A model generated the notes under the pieces. It was not told where the DNA came from. It searched no databases and saw nothing but the letters and a program-made list of their open reading frames with translations. This document shows positions 56,378 through 63,853 of a DNA stretch of 64,000 nucleotides, one piece after another; the first letter of the stretch is position 1, and each line of letters opens with the position of its first letter. A program made the translations under genes and the position numbers. The stretch is taken from positions 1 to 64,000 of the forward strand of contig NZ_UAWH01000005.1 of NCBI RefSeq assembly GCF_900447045.1, read 5' to 3'. Source of the DNA: Clostridium paraputrificum (GTDB lineage: Bacteria; Bacillota; Clostridia; Clostridiales; Clostridiaceae).

Positions 56378-56421
56378 CTGATATATGTCAAAAATAATAA
56401 ATTAATTTTGACATATATCAG
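56378..56421. terminator. 16-bp perfect inverted repeat downstream of paralogue 2
   Basis: CTGATATATGTCAAAA (56378-56393) and TTTTGACATATATCAG (56406-56421) form a 16-bp stem with a 12-base loop. On the minus strand it follows the 56435 gene, so it is probably its terminator, though no strong T run follows. Confidence 0.55.
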
Positions 56422-56434
56422 TTAAATTATTTAA

Positions 56435-56734
56435 TTAGCAAATATCATTGTTTAAAGAGTTGATATTTTTTCTTGTTTGAGCAAGTGTAGAAGTAGCATC
56501 ATTCACTCCTCTTTCAATAGCTAATAATAACTCTTGTTCTTCATCACAAATGCATCCATTGCAAATGCACATAATTCTAACAAGGTTGAGCAAGTTAGCC
56601 TTTATTTCTGCTAGGTTAGCTTTCATATCACATAAATCGTTTTGGATATTTCCTATGGTTGAACATGGATCTTGACTATTATTTTCGCAACAGCAATTTC
56701 TCTCAAAACCACTGCATTCGCATAAATCTCTCAT
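56435..56734 (-). CDS. Cys-rich helical protein, paralogue 2 (probable late-sporulation protein)
   Basis: A 99-aa protein with eleven Cys, concentrated in the N terminus (DLCECSGFERNCCCENN) and in a CICNGCICDEE motif. The central heptad-like helix NDLCDMKANLAEIKANLLNLVRIM is shared with the 55964 product. It is preceded by AGGAGGAGAACC and a sigma-K-type promoter. Function unknown; crosslinked spore-surface protein is the best guess from Cys content and promoter type. Confidence 0.75.
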   Translation of the reverse strand: MRDLCECSGFERNCCCENNSQDPCSTIGNIQNDLCDMKANLAEIKANLLNLVRIMCICNGCICDEEQELLLAIERGVNDATSTLAQTRKNINSLNNDIC

Positions 56735-56773
56735 TGGTTCTCCTCCTAATCCTCTTTAAAGGTTTTACTTGTA

Positions 56774-56801
56774 TATACTATGTAAATTATTGAGGTAGTG
56801 T
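56774..56801 (-). promoter_or_regulatory. Sigma-K-type promoter of paralogue 2
   Basis: Minus strand: AC (plus 56800-56801), 17 bases, CATAGTATA (plus 56774-56782). The arrangement is the same as for paralogue 1, including spacer length. Confidence 0.65.
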
Positions 56802-56853
56802 TACAATATATATTTGATTGGAATATATAGGAAGTATATAATGAGGGTAAGAA

Positions 56854-57588
56854 ATGTTTTATAAGTATAAGGAGAATGTGATTATTATGAAGGCGCTCTT
56901 GACTATAGATTGGGATTATTTTATGCCATATGTAGGTTATTTTAATTTATCTTATCTAGAGAATAGGAGAAATATAGACAAGCATTGGTATAAATTATAT
57001 TTAGAGAAAAAACAATGTGGTATAGATATAACTAAAAGAATGGTTGTTGGAAAAGAGAAGAATAATTTTTGGACAAAAATAAGTAAATATTTTAATTTAA
57101 ATACTATAGATAAAATAATAGTTTCTGATTCCCATAAAATAGCTTATGATTTAGCTAAAATAACTAAGTGTGAAGAAGTGTATAACTTTGATTCTCATAC
57201 TGACTTAGGATATGGAGGTTTAGAAAGTCTTAATTATGAAGTTAATTGTGCAAATTGGTTAGGTAAACTTCTTAATGAAGGAGAAGTGAGAAGAGGAAAT
57301 ATTATATTAAGTCCATACACAAGTGAAAAAGAGGAATATTTTAAGGAAATAAACGAAAGCTTTGATATATTATATAAAGAAATTGATGAATTAGAGCCAC
57401 AAGTACAGGTAAATACATTGCATGTATGTAGGTCTGGTGCTTGGACAGCACCATGGTTAGATAATGAGTTTAGAGAATTTATAAAAGGTATTAATAAGAG
57501 AATAGAATATAAAGAATATATGGATAGAGAATGGAATATTAATAATATTACTTTGGCTGATAAAATTGAATATCTATTATTTAGCTAA
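56854..57588 (+). CDS. Arginase-fold UPF0489-like hypothetical protein
   Basis: The 244-aa soluble protein begins its conserved part at KALLTIDWDYFMPYVGYF and contains YNFDSHTDLGYGG, with Asp and His residues placed like metal ligands in ureohydrolase-type folds, then LHVCRSGAWTAPWLDNEF. I associate these with UPF0489/arginase-like proteins; no biochemical role is known to me. Two starts are possible: ATG 56854 (GAGGG 6 bases upstream) or ATG 56887, which begins at the conserved part but has GGAG 12 bases away. Confidence 0.65.
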   Translation: MFYKYKENVIIMKALLTIDWDYFMPYVGYFNLSYLENRRNIDKHWYKLYLEKKQCGIDITKRMVVGKEKNNFWTKISKYFNLNTIDKIIVSDSHKIAYDLAKITKCEEVYNFDSHTDLGYGGLESLNYEVNCANWLGKLLNEGEVRRGNIILSPYTSEKEEYFKEINESFDILYKEIDELEPQVQVNTLHVCRSGAWTAPWLDNEFREFIKGINKRIEYKEYMDREWNINNITLADKIEYLLFS

Positions 57589-57772
57589 TGGTGAATATTG
57601 ATGTAAATATGTACTTATTCAATATAAAAAAGGTACTAATATGTTATTTACAATTAATGTAACAATTCATATCACCCTATATTAGTGTCGTATTTAACTA
57701 GTTTTAGTCAGTTGTGCCTGAAAAATTGTAACGGTATAATAGAATTAGCGATTATTAATTGAGGTGAATAAT

Positions 57773-58675
57773 ATGAAAGTGGAAAAAAACATGCTGAAGT
57801 TTTCAGCCTTAGGCTGTTTGTTTTTCGCTGCATTAGGATTAGGATGGGGAATAGTAATAAAGTCAAGCATGATTATGTTTGATGGATTATACTCATTTAT
57901 TAGTTTATTTTTATCTATTCTAGCATTATGGATAACTAATTATATAAGTAAAAATGATTTTGAAAAGTTTCCTTTTGGAAAAGGTATGTTAGAGCCAATA
58001 ACTGTAGCTTTTAAATCTATAGTGTTAATTATAATGTGTAGTACAACTTTTATTAATGCAGTGAAAGAAGTGATGGCAGGAGGCAATCCTGTAGATACTA
58101 ATATGGCATTATGGTATTCAATAATATCTACTGTAGGTTGTGCCATTGTATATTTTGTAATAGATAGGAAGGGGAAAAAATTATCATCTGACCTTTTGAA
58201 TGCGGAAAGTAACCAATGGCTTATGGATACAATTTTAAGTGCAGCAGTTCTTGTTGGATTTATGGTATCATTTATTTTATCTAAAACTTCTTTATCATAT
58301 TTAACAATATATGTGGATCCGTTTATGGTTATAATATCATCTGTAATATTTATCAGAGTTCCTGTAGTAACACTAATAAATAGTTTTAAAGAGATTGTAA
58401 ATGTTAATGCTGACGATGATATAAATAATAAGATATATACAATTGTAAAAGATATTGAAGAGGATTATAATTTTGAAGATTCTATTACAAGGGTAAGTAA
58501 AGTTGGAAGAGAATTAAGAATTGAAATTGATTTTGTGTTTAATGAGGAATCAACACTAAATGAGCTTGAAGAAATGGATAAAGTAAGAGAAAGAGTTTAT
58601 AAAAATATGGCTGGTATAAAGTTAGATAAGTGGATGAATGTAAATTTTACGGGAGATAAAAAGTGGGCTCTTTAG
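57773..58675 (+). CDS. Cation diffusion facilitator (CDF) family transporter
   Basis: A 300-aa membrane protein with about six spans and a cytoplasmic C-terminal domain. Family residues include the second-helix MIMFDGLYSFISLFLS (Asp in metal site), KFPFGKGMLEPITVAFKS and the fifth-helix YVDPFMVIISS. Such transporters export divalent metals (Zn, Co, Mn, Fe) in exchange for protons. The metal-site residues differ from classic ZitB, so the metal is uncertain. ATG 57773 is chosen with GAGGTG 6 bases before it. The fluoride riboswitch starts 45 bases after its stop. Confidence 0.9.
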   Translation: MKVEKNMLKFSALGCLFFAALGLGWGIVIKSSMIMFDGLYSFISLFLSILALWITNYISKNDFEKFPFGKGMLEPITVAFKSIVLIIMCSTTFINAVKEVMAGGNPVDTNMALWYSIISTVGCAIVYFVIDRKGKKLSSDLLNAESNQWLMDTILSAAVLVGFMVSFILSKTSLSYLTIYVDPFMVIISSVIFIRVPVVTLINSFKEIVNVNADDDINNKIYTIVKDIEEDYNFEDSITRVSKVGRELRIEIDFVFNEESTLNELEEMDKVRERVYKNMAGIKLDKWMNVNFTGDKKWAL

Positions 58676-58719
58676 TAGACATATAATATAATAAATGATA
58701 AAATAAGTTGGAATAATAA

Positions 58720-58803
58720 GGGCGATGGAGTTCGCCATTAAATGCTTTATGCTAATGACTCCTACAAAGTATAGATTGAAGTCTATATTTTGTAGGTTTT
58801 TTT
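58720..58803 (+). promoter_or_regulatory. Fluoride riboswitch (crcB motif) with terminator platform
   Basis: The aptamer matches the crcB motif: GGCGATGGAGTTCGCC (58721-58736), then a hairpin and 'gctaatgactcctac' (58751-58765). CCTACAAA of the aptamer's 3' end also forms the terminator with TTTGTAGG (58761-58803, T7). Fluoride binding would keep this strand in the aptamer and let transcription continue into the antiporter gene. Confidence 0.93.
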
Positions 58804-58832
58804 ATTGTCAAAAATTATATGGAGGTTAAAGT

Positions 58833-60008
58833 ATGATACTAAGTTTAGCAGTAATTATTACATTAGGGCTTATATTTAATAAGCTATTCAAGTCTATAAA
58901 ATTGCCAGGATTATTAGGTATGCTTATATTAGGAATTATAGTTGGTCCTAATATGTTGAATTTAATTAGCGATGATATACTTACTATATCATCAGATTTA
59001 AGAAAGATAGCATTAATTGTTATACTTTTAAGAGCTGGTCTTGGAATTAATAGAAGCACATTAAAAAAGGTAGGGAAGACAGCTTTAAAAATGAGCTTTC
59101 TGCCTTGTGTAATTGAAGGGTTTACTATTGCTTTTGTTAGCAAGCATATATTAAATATATCCTTTATTGAGGCTGGAATGTTAGGTTTTATAATAGCAGC
59201 GGTTTCTCCTGCAGTTGTAGTACCTCAAATGTTAGAGTTAATAAATAAAGGAAAAGGAAGAGAAAATGGTGTTCCAACTATAATTTTAGCAGCATCATCT
59301 ATAGATGATGTATTTGCAATAACTATATTTTCAACCTTTTTAGGGTTATATGGAGGAAGTAATATTAGTATTTCTGGAAAGTTACTTAGTATACCTATTT
59401 CTATATTACTAGGAGGGGGAATGGGGATATTAATAGCACTATTATTAATAGGGATATTTAAGAAATTCCACCTAAGAGATACAGAAAAGACGTTAATAAT
59501 ACTTGCATCAGGTATGTTTTTAACTAGTTTAGAAGATATATTTAAAAACAGAGTGCCTATAGCTAGTTTATTAGGAGTTATGGTAGTAGGCTTTATATTG
59601 TTAGATAAATATCCTAAGGTAGCAAACAGGATATCTGAAAAGTTTAATAAGGTATGGGTTTTTGCGGAAATACTTTTATTTGTATTGGTTGGGGCTCAAG
59701 TAGATGTGAAGGTAATTGTACACTCTGGATTATTAGGATTATTAGTTTTATTTATAGGGTTAGTGGCAAGAAGTATAGGTGTATATATTTCTCTTATGGG
59801 AAGTAACCTTAATTTAAAAGAAAAGATATTTTGTATAATTTCATTTATACCAAAAGCAACAGTTCAAGCAGCTATGGGGGCAGTGCCACTTGCATCAGGG
59901 GTGGCTTCAGGAAATTTAATATTAGCTATTGCAGTTTTATCTATAATAGTTACTGCTCCACTTGGGGCTGTTGGAATAAAGTATTTTGGAGATAAGTGGA
60001 TAAGTTAA
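58833..60008 (+). CDS. Cation:proton antiporter under fluoride control
   Basis: The 391-aa protein has about 11-12 spans of the CPA/NhaP type (LILGIIVGPNMLNLI, LLRAGLGINRSTLKKVGK, IAAVSPAVVVPQML, AASSIDDVFAITIFSTFLG, LLFVLVGAQVDVKVI). The Asp pair in SSIDD is the likely ion site. The preceding fluoride riboswitch means it is induced by fluoride. Na+/H+ antiporter-type genes are known members of fluoride regulons besides crcB and CLC-F, where they may manage pH or ion stress caused by fluoride. ATG has GGAGG 7 bases upstream. Confidence 0.9.
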   Translation: MILSLAVIITLGLIFNKLFKSIKLPGLLGMLILGIIVGPNMLNLISDDILTISSDLRKIALIVILLRAGLGINRSTLKKVGKTALKMSFLPCVIEGFTIAFVSKHILNISFIEAGMLGFIIAAVSPAVVVPQMLELINKGKGRENGVPTIILAASSIDDVFAITIFSTFLGLYGGSNISISGKLLSIPISILLGGGMGILIALLLIGIFKKFHLRDTEKTLIILASGMFLTSLEDIFKNRVPIASLLGVMVVGFILLDKYPKVANRISEKFNKVWVFAEILLFVLVGAQVDVKVIVHSGLLGLLVLFIGLVARSIGVYISLMGSNLNLKEKIFCIISFIPKATVQAAMGAVPLASGVASGNLILAIAVLSIIVTAPLGAVGIKYFGDKWIS

Positions 60009-60011
60009 TGG

Positions 60012-60058
60012 TGAAATAAAATTTCGCGTTGACAAAGATATATATGAAATTTTACAAT
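60012..60058 (+). promoter_or_regulatory. Promoter and candidate auto-operator of the RpiR-family gene
   Basis: TTGACA (60029-60034), 18-bp spacer, TACAAT (60053-60058). The near-palindrome TGAAATaaaATTTCg (60012-60026) lies just upstream of the -35 and a second TGAAATTTTA (60044-60053) overlaps the spacer. The same AATAAAATTTC core recurs before the serine-hydrolase gene (61307-61317). Confidence 0.55.
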
Positions 60059-60078
60059 TAACATAAGGAGGGGAGAAA

Positions 60079-60915
60079 ATGAGCTGCATATATAAGATAA
60101 AAGAGGGTATGGGGAGTTTTACAGGCACAGAAGAAAAATTAGCAGAATATATTTTAAATAATAAAAATGAAGTGGTTATGCTGAGTGCTCAAGAGTTTGC
60201 GGATAGAGTAGAAACATCAGCTGCTGCAGTAATTAGGTTTTCTAAAAAAGTAGGGTATAAAGGATTTACTGAGTTAAAGGTTGAATTGGCAAAAGATAAT
60301 AGTGAGCCAAATCAATATTTTGATGAAGTTATTAAAGAAGATGATGATGTTAAGGCTTTAGTAGATAAAACACTAAGTTTAAATTATCAAACTTTACAAA
60401 AAACTTATAATCTAATAAATTATAGTAATTTAGAGAAAGCAATAGAGTATTTAATTGGATGTAAGAATATTTATCTATTTGGTGTTGGTACATCGGGAAT
60501 TGTATGCAACGATTTCCAACAGAAACTATCGAGAATTAATAGGAATGTTATTCATCATACAGACACGCATATTCAATTGGCATCAGCTGTACATATAAAT
60601 AAAGATGATGTTGCTATAGCAATAAGCTATAGTGGAAATACAAAGGAGATAAACGAAGCTATGTTTTATGCAAAAGAAGTTGGAGCAAAAACAATAGCAA
60701 TAACTCAATTTAGTAATAGTCCTTTGGTTAAGGCATCAGAGTTAGTTTTACATATACCAAGTGAAGAAAAAGAATTAAGGATAGGAGCTATATCATCAAG
60801 AATGGCGTCTCTGATTTTAACTGACTTATTGTACTTAGGAATTGCTAAACAAGATATAGGAATAACTAAAAAGCAGATAGTTAAAACTCGAGAAATAATA
60901 GGAAAAATAAAGTGA
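60079..60915 (+). CDS. RpiR-family transcriptional regulator (MurR-like)
   Basis: The 278-aa protein has an N-terminal RpiR helix-turn-helix (about 1-77, with SAQEFADRVETSAAAVIRFSK) and a C-terminal SIS domain (about 120-250, LFGVGTSGIVCNDFQQKLSR, AISYSGNTKEI) that binds phosphosugars. RpiR proteins act as sugar-phosphate-responsive repressors. The neighbours (serine hydrolase, PTS IIC, MupG-like protein) suggest N-acetylmuramate or muropeptide sugars as effector, as with MurR. ATG follows AAGGAGGGG. Confidence 0.9.
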   Translation: MSCIYKIKEGMGSFTGTEEKLAEYILNNKNEVVMLSAQEFADRVETSAAAVIRFSKKVGYKGFTELKVELAKDNSEPNQYFDEVIKEDDDVKALVDKTLSLNYQTLQKTYNLINYSNLEKAIEYLIGCKNIYLFGVGTSGIVCNDFQQKLSRINRNVIHHTDTHIQLASAVHINKDDVAIAISYSGNTKEINEAMFYAKEVGAKTIAITQFSNSPLVKASELVLHIPSEEKELRIGAISSRMASLILTDLLYLGIAKQDIGITKKQIVKTREIIGKIK

Positions 60916-60924
60916 TATATTATA

Positions 60925-60973
60925 AAAAATCCAAAAGAATTTATTTATATAAATGAATTCTTTTGGATTTTTA
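60925..60973. terminator. Bidirectional terminator after the RpiR-family gene
   Basis: Stem AAAAATCCAAAAGAATT / AATTCTTTTGGATTTTT with an AT-rich loop that can extend the pairing; it serves both convergent genes. Confidence 0.9.
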
Positions 60974-60990
60974 TTATATATAATATAAAA

Positions 60991-61209
60991 TTAAGCTTCT
61001 GATTTTACTGAGATTAGTAGGGTTGAAGCTATAGGATCTGATTTAATAGCTTTTTTTGCTACTGCTATAGCAGCTTCATCATCTTCAAAATCGCATGAAA
61101 AACAAAGTTTTATACCTTCTTTTTTTATAAAAGTAAATTTTGGAGAATCAATAGATTCAATTAATTTTTTTAGCTTATCTTGCATTATTGCACTGTTTAC
61201 AACTATCAT
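60991..61209 (-). CDS. Small hypothetical protein (72 aa)
   Basis: A 72-aa soluble protein (MIVVNSAIMQDKLKKLIESI..., then GIKLCFSCDFEDDEAAIAVAKKAIKSD) of unknown function, on the opposite strand to its neighbours. A GAGAGGATG sequence precedes the ATG on the minus strand, and a terminator follows. The pattern beta-alpha-beta-alpha with a FEDDEAAIAVAKKAIKS helix suggests a small ferredoxin-like fold, but this is only inference. No link to the sugar locus is evident. Confidence 0.6.
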   Translation of the reverse strand: MIVVNSAIMQDKLKKLIESIDSPKFTFIKKEGIKLCFSCDFEDDEAAIAVAKKAIKSDPIASTLLISVKSEA

Positions 61210-61269
61210 TTATAATCATCCTCTCTTTTTAATATTAATATTCTTAGTTATAAATATAGTTTACCAACC

Positions 61270-61318
61270 TTGACATAAAATATCAATATAAAGATAATGT
61301 AAGTAAAATAAAATTTCA
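61270..61318 (+). promoter_or_regulatory. Promoter and candidate RpiR-type operator of the serine hydrolase gene
   Basis: TTGACA (61270-61275), 17-bp spacer, GATAAT (61293-61298). AAAATAAAATTTCA (61305-61318) lies over the expected start site and shares the AATAAAATTTC core with the region before the RpiR gene. Confidence 0.55.
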
Positions 61319-61332
61319 AGAGGGGTATTTAA

Positions 61333-62385
61333 ATGAGAGAAGATCAAAAAAGAGAGATTAAATTTATTATTGAGGATTGTTGCTCTAGAGGAGTATTTCC
61401 CGGAGCAAATGTTGCTATCTTATTAGACGATGATGAATATTTATTTTCGGTAGGGAAAAAATCAATTTTACCGAAAGAGGAATTAAATGGTATTGATACT
61501 ATTTACGACATAGCGTCTTTAACAAAAGTATTAGTTACTACGACATTGACTATGAAACTGATAGATATTGGAAAATTAAAGTTAGATACTCTTGTAAAAG
61601 ATGTAATTCCAGAATTTAAAAATAAAAATATAAATATTTTTGATTTATTGACTCATACTAGTGGATTACCAGCTGATATAAAATTAGATTTAAGTGCAGA
61701 TAAAGAGACAATAAGAAGGAAAATATATTATTGTGATTCAATATATGAAAAAAACACAAAAGTTTTATATTCGGATATAGGATTTATATTGCTTGGATTC
61801 ATAATTGAAGAGATAGTAGGGAAGCCTCTGGATATAGTATCCAAGGAATTTATATTTACCCCATTAAATATGGATGATACTTCTTATCTACCAGATAGTA
61901 AATTAGTTGATAGATGTGCACCAACAGAAAATTCTCCACATTTTCGTAAGATATTAAGGGGAGAGGTTCACGATAGGAAGGCTTATTTAATGGGGGGAGT
62001 TTCAGGTCATGCAGGAATCTTTTCAGATATAGATGATATGAGTAAGTTTGCAAGGATGATTTTGAATGGAGGCGAATATAATAAAAAAAGAATTTTAAGT
62101 GAGAAATCAGTAGAATCATTATTTAAGAGACAAACTCCTATTGGAGAAATTAATAGAGGATTAGGTTATCTTACTTTTGATGTAAGGAGTCCATTTAGTA
62201 CAATGAACTCTAGTGAATCTATCTTTCATACTGGGTTTACAGGAACATCATTGTTGATTGATAAAGGAAATAAAATTTCAATAATAGTACTTAGTAATAG
62301 GGTGCATCCTACAAGAGAAAATATTAAGATAATTGAAGAGCGTAAGAAAATACATGAAAAGATAATGAAAATATTATTTAGCTAA
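61333..62385 (+). CDS. Serine hydrolase of the beta-lactamase/penicillin-binding family (class C-like)
   Basis: The 350-aa cytoplasmic protein has the SxxK motif SLTK (Ser62, Lys65), a YxN-equivalent YSD in VLYSDIGFILLG, and HTG in FHTGFTGTSLLID where class C enzymes have KTG. It has no signal peptide, so it probably acts inside the cell as an esterase, amidase or D-aminopeptidase rather than as a resistance enzyme. Beta-lactamase-like proteins occur in MurNAc-recycling operons of Firmicutes. It sits between an RpiR regulator and a PTS permease. ATG has AGAGGGG 7 bases upstream. Confidence 0.85.
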   Translation: MREDQKREIKFIIEDCCSRGVFPGANVAILLDDDEYLFSVGKKSILPKEELNGIDTIYDIASLTKVLVTTTLTMKLIDIGKLKLDTLVKDVIPEFKNKNINIFDLLTHTSGLPADIKLDLSADKETIRRKIYYCDSIYEKNTKVLYSDIGFILLGFIIEEIVGKPLDIVSKEFIFTPLNMDDTSYLPDSKLVDRCAPTENSPHFRKILRGEVHDRKAYLMGGVSGHAGIFSDIDDMSKFARMILNGGEYNKKRILSEKSVESLFKRQTPIGEINRGLGYLTFDVRSPFSTMNSSESIFHTGFTGTSLLIDKGNKISIIVLSNRVHPTRENIKIIEERKKIHEKIMKILFS

Positions 62386-62400
62386 TATAAAAACATTGTT

Positions 62401-62440
62401 AAAGGAGGAAGTTTTATTGAGACTTCCTCCTTAATTTTTA
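62401..62440 (+). terminator. Terminator of the serine hydrolase gene
   Basis: Stem AAGGAGGAAGT / ACTTCCTCCTT followed by 'aattttta'. Confidence 0.88.
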
Positions 62441-62448
62441 GTGTTTAT

Positions 62449-62494
62449 AAAATATTATTTCAAAAAATATAAAAAAATATTGAAATAATATTTT
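62449..62494 (+). promoter_or_regulatory. 15-bp perfect inverted repeat before the PTS gene: probable operator
   Basis: AAAATATTATTTCAA (62449-62463) and TTGAAATAATATTTT (62480-62494) are perfect inverted copies with a 16-bp spacer. TTGAAA in the second arm can serve as a -35 with TAGACT (62503-62508) 17 bp downstream, so binding would block the promoter. RpiR-family regulators bind palindromes of this general kind. Confidence 0.6.
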
Positions 62495-62554
62495 TAGTGT
62501 GATAGACTTATTATTGTAATAGATTACAAATATAAAGAGAGAGAGGTAATATAC

Positions 62555-63841
62555 ATGGAAAAATTAACAAGATTCATTGAGGAAAAGATAGCACCACCAC
62601 TAATAAAATTTTCTCAAATGAGATATGTTCAAATTATTCAAAGAACTTTTATTACTTTTACAGGATTACTAATTGTTGGGTCATTATTCTTATTACTTGC
62701 ATCATTCCCTGTACAAGGATATAAAGATTTTATTGGAACTTTTTCAGCTAAGTTTGCAGCAGCATCAGGAGTTGGTACATCATTCATAGGTTTATTTGTA
62801 GTAATATCAGCTGCTTTCGCAACTATAGAGTATTACAATAAAAATGGTGAAAACAATGATATTTTAGGACCAGTAATTCTTTCAGTTGCATGTTTCTTTT
62901 TAATAGTTCCAGCTCAAACTGTAAAAACTTTTATTGAAGGTAAAGATCCAGGAACTTTTGCAGGGGTTCCTACAGATTTCTTAGGGCCTAAGGGAGTATT
63001 TGCAGCACTTATAATTGCAATTGTTACTGCAGAATTATATCGTTTCTTTGTGCGTAAAAAGTTAGTTATAAAGATGCCAGAAGGAGTTCCTCCAATGGTT
63101 GCACAAGCTTTTGTAGCTTTAATACCATCACTATTAATAGTTACTTTCTGGTGGGTAATTAGAGTTGTACTTAATATTAATTTACCACAAATCATTATGA
63201 ATGCATTCCAACCGCTAGTAAGCGCAGGTGATAGTGTAGCTACAGTAATGACATCCAGCTTCTTAAATCGTATACTTTGGTCAGTTGGTATACATGGAGG
63301 TAACGTAGTAGGTTCTGTTGCATCACCAATTTGGACTCAAATGAATGTTGCTAACCAAGCTGCTATGGCTGCTGGTGAATCATTACCACATTTATTTAGT
63401 GGTGTATTTTATGACAACTATATTTGGATAGGGCTAGCACCTTTATCAGCTATTATGTGTTTCTCTAAGTCAAAACGTATTAAAGCATTAGGAGTATTAT
63501 CATTACCAGCGGCTTTATTTAATATTGGGGAACCATTAATCTTTGGATTACCAATAGTTATGAATCCATTAATGATGATTCCATTTGTTTTAAGTTATAT
63601 GGTAATTGCAGTTGTAGCAGTTGTGTTAGTATCAACAGGTATTTTACCAGTACCAGTCTTAACAGTACCATGGATAACACCAGCCCCAATAAAAGCATTC
63701 TTATCTACTAATGGTAGTTTTGCAGCAGCACTTTTTGTTATAGCAACATGGGTTATATTAGCAGTTGTATTCTGGCCATTCGTAAAAGCTATGGAAAAGA
63801 ATGATTTAAAGGATGAATTATTACCAATAGATGGTAAATAG
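62555..63841 (+). CDS. PTS sugar permease IIC (lactose/cellobiose family)
   Basis: A 428-aa membrane permease with about ten spans. CelB-type IIC marks include VQIIQRTFITFTGLLIVGS, the substrate-site region SVGIHGGNVVGSVASPIW, and FNIGEPLIFGLPIVMNP. It imports and phosphorylates a beta-linked sugar, needing separate IIA and IIB partners that are not in this window. It precedes a MupG-like gene by 12 bases, so the substrate may be a muramic-acid-containing saccharide or other beta-glycoside. ATG follows GAGAGAGG. Confidence 0.93.
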   Translation: MEKLTRFIEEKIAPPLIKFSQMRYVQIIQRTFITFTGLLIVGSLFLLLASFPVQGYKDFIGTFSAKFAAASGVGTSFIGLFVVISAAFATIEYYNKNGENNDILGPVILSVACFFLIVPAQTVKTFIEGKDPGTFAGVPTDFLGPKGVFAALIIAIVTAELYRFFVRKKLVIKMPEGVPPMVAQAFVALIPSLLIVTFWWVIRVVLNINLPQIIMNAFQPLVSAGDSVATVMTSSFLNRILWSVGIHGGNVVGSVASPIWTQMNVANQAAMAAGESLPHLFSGVFYDNYIWIGLAPLSAIMCFSKSKRIKALGVLSLPAALFNIGEPLIFGLPIVMNPLMMIPFVLSYMVIAVVAVVLVSTGILPVPVLTVPWITPAPIKAFLSTNGSFAAALFVIATWVILAVVFWPFVKAMEKNDLKDELLPIDGK

Positions 63842-63853
63842 TAGGAGGAGAAT

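Noticed and set aside
61333-62385. Reading the beta-lactamase-fold gene as an antibiotic-resistance gene
   Set aside because: No signal peptide, HTG instead of KTG, and a sugar-locus context point to an intracellular hydrolase instead.
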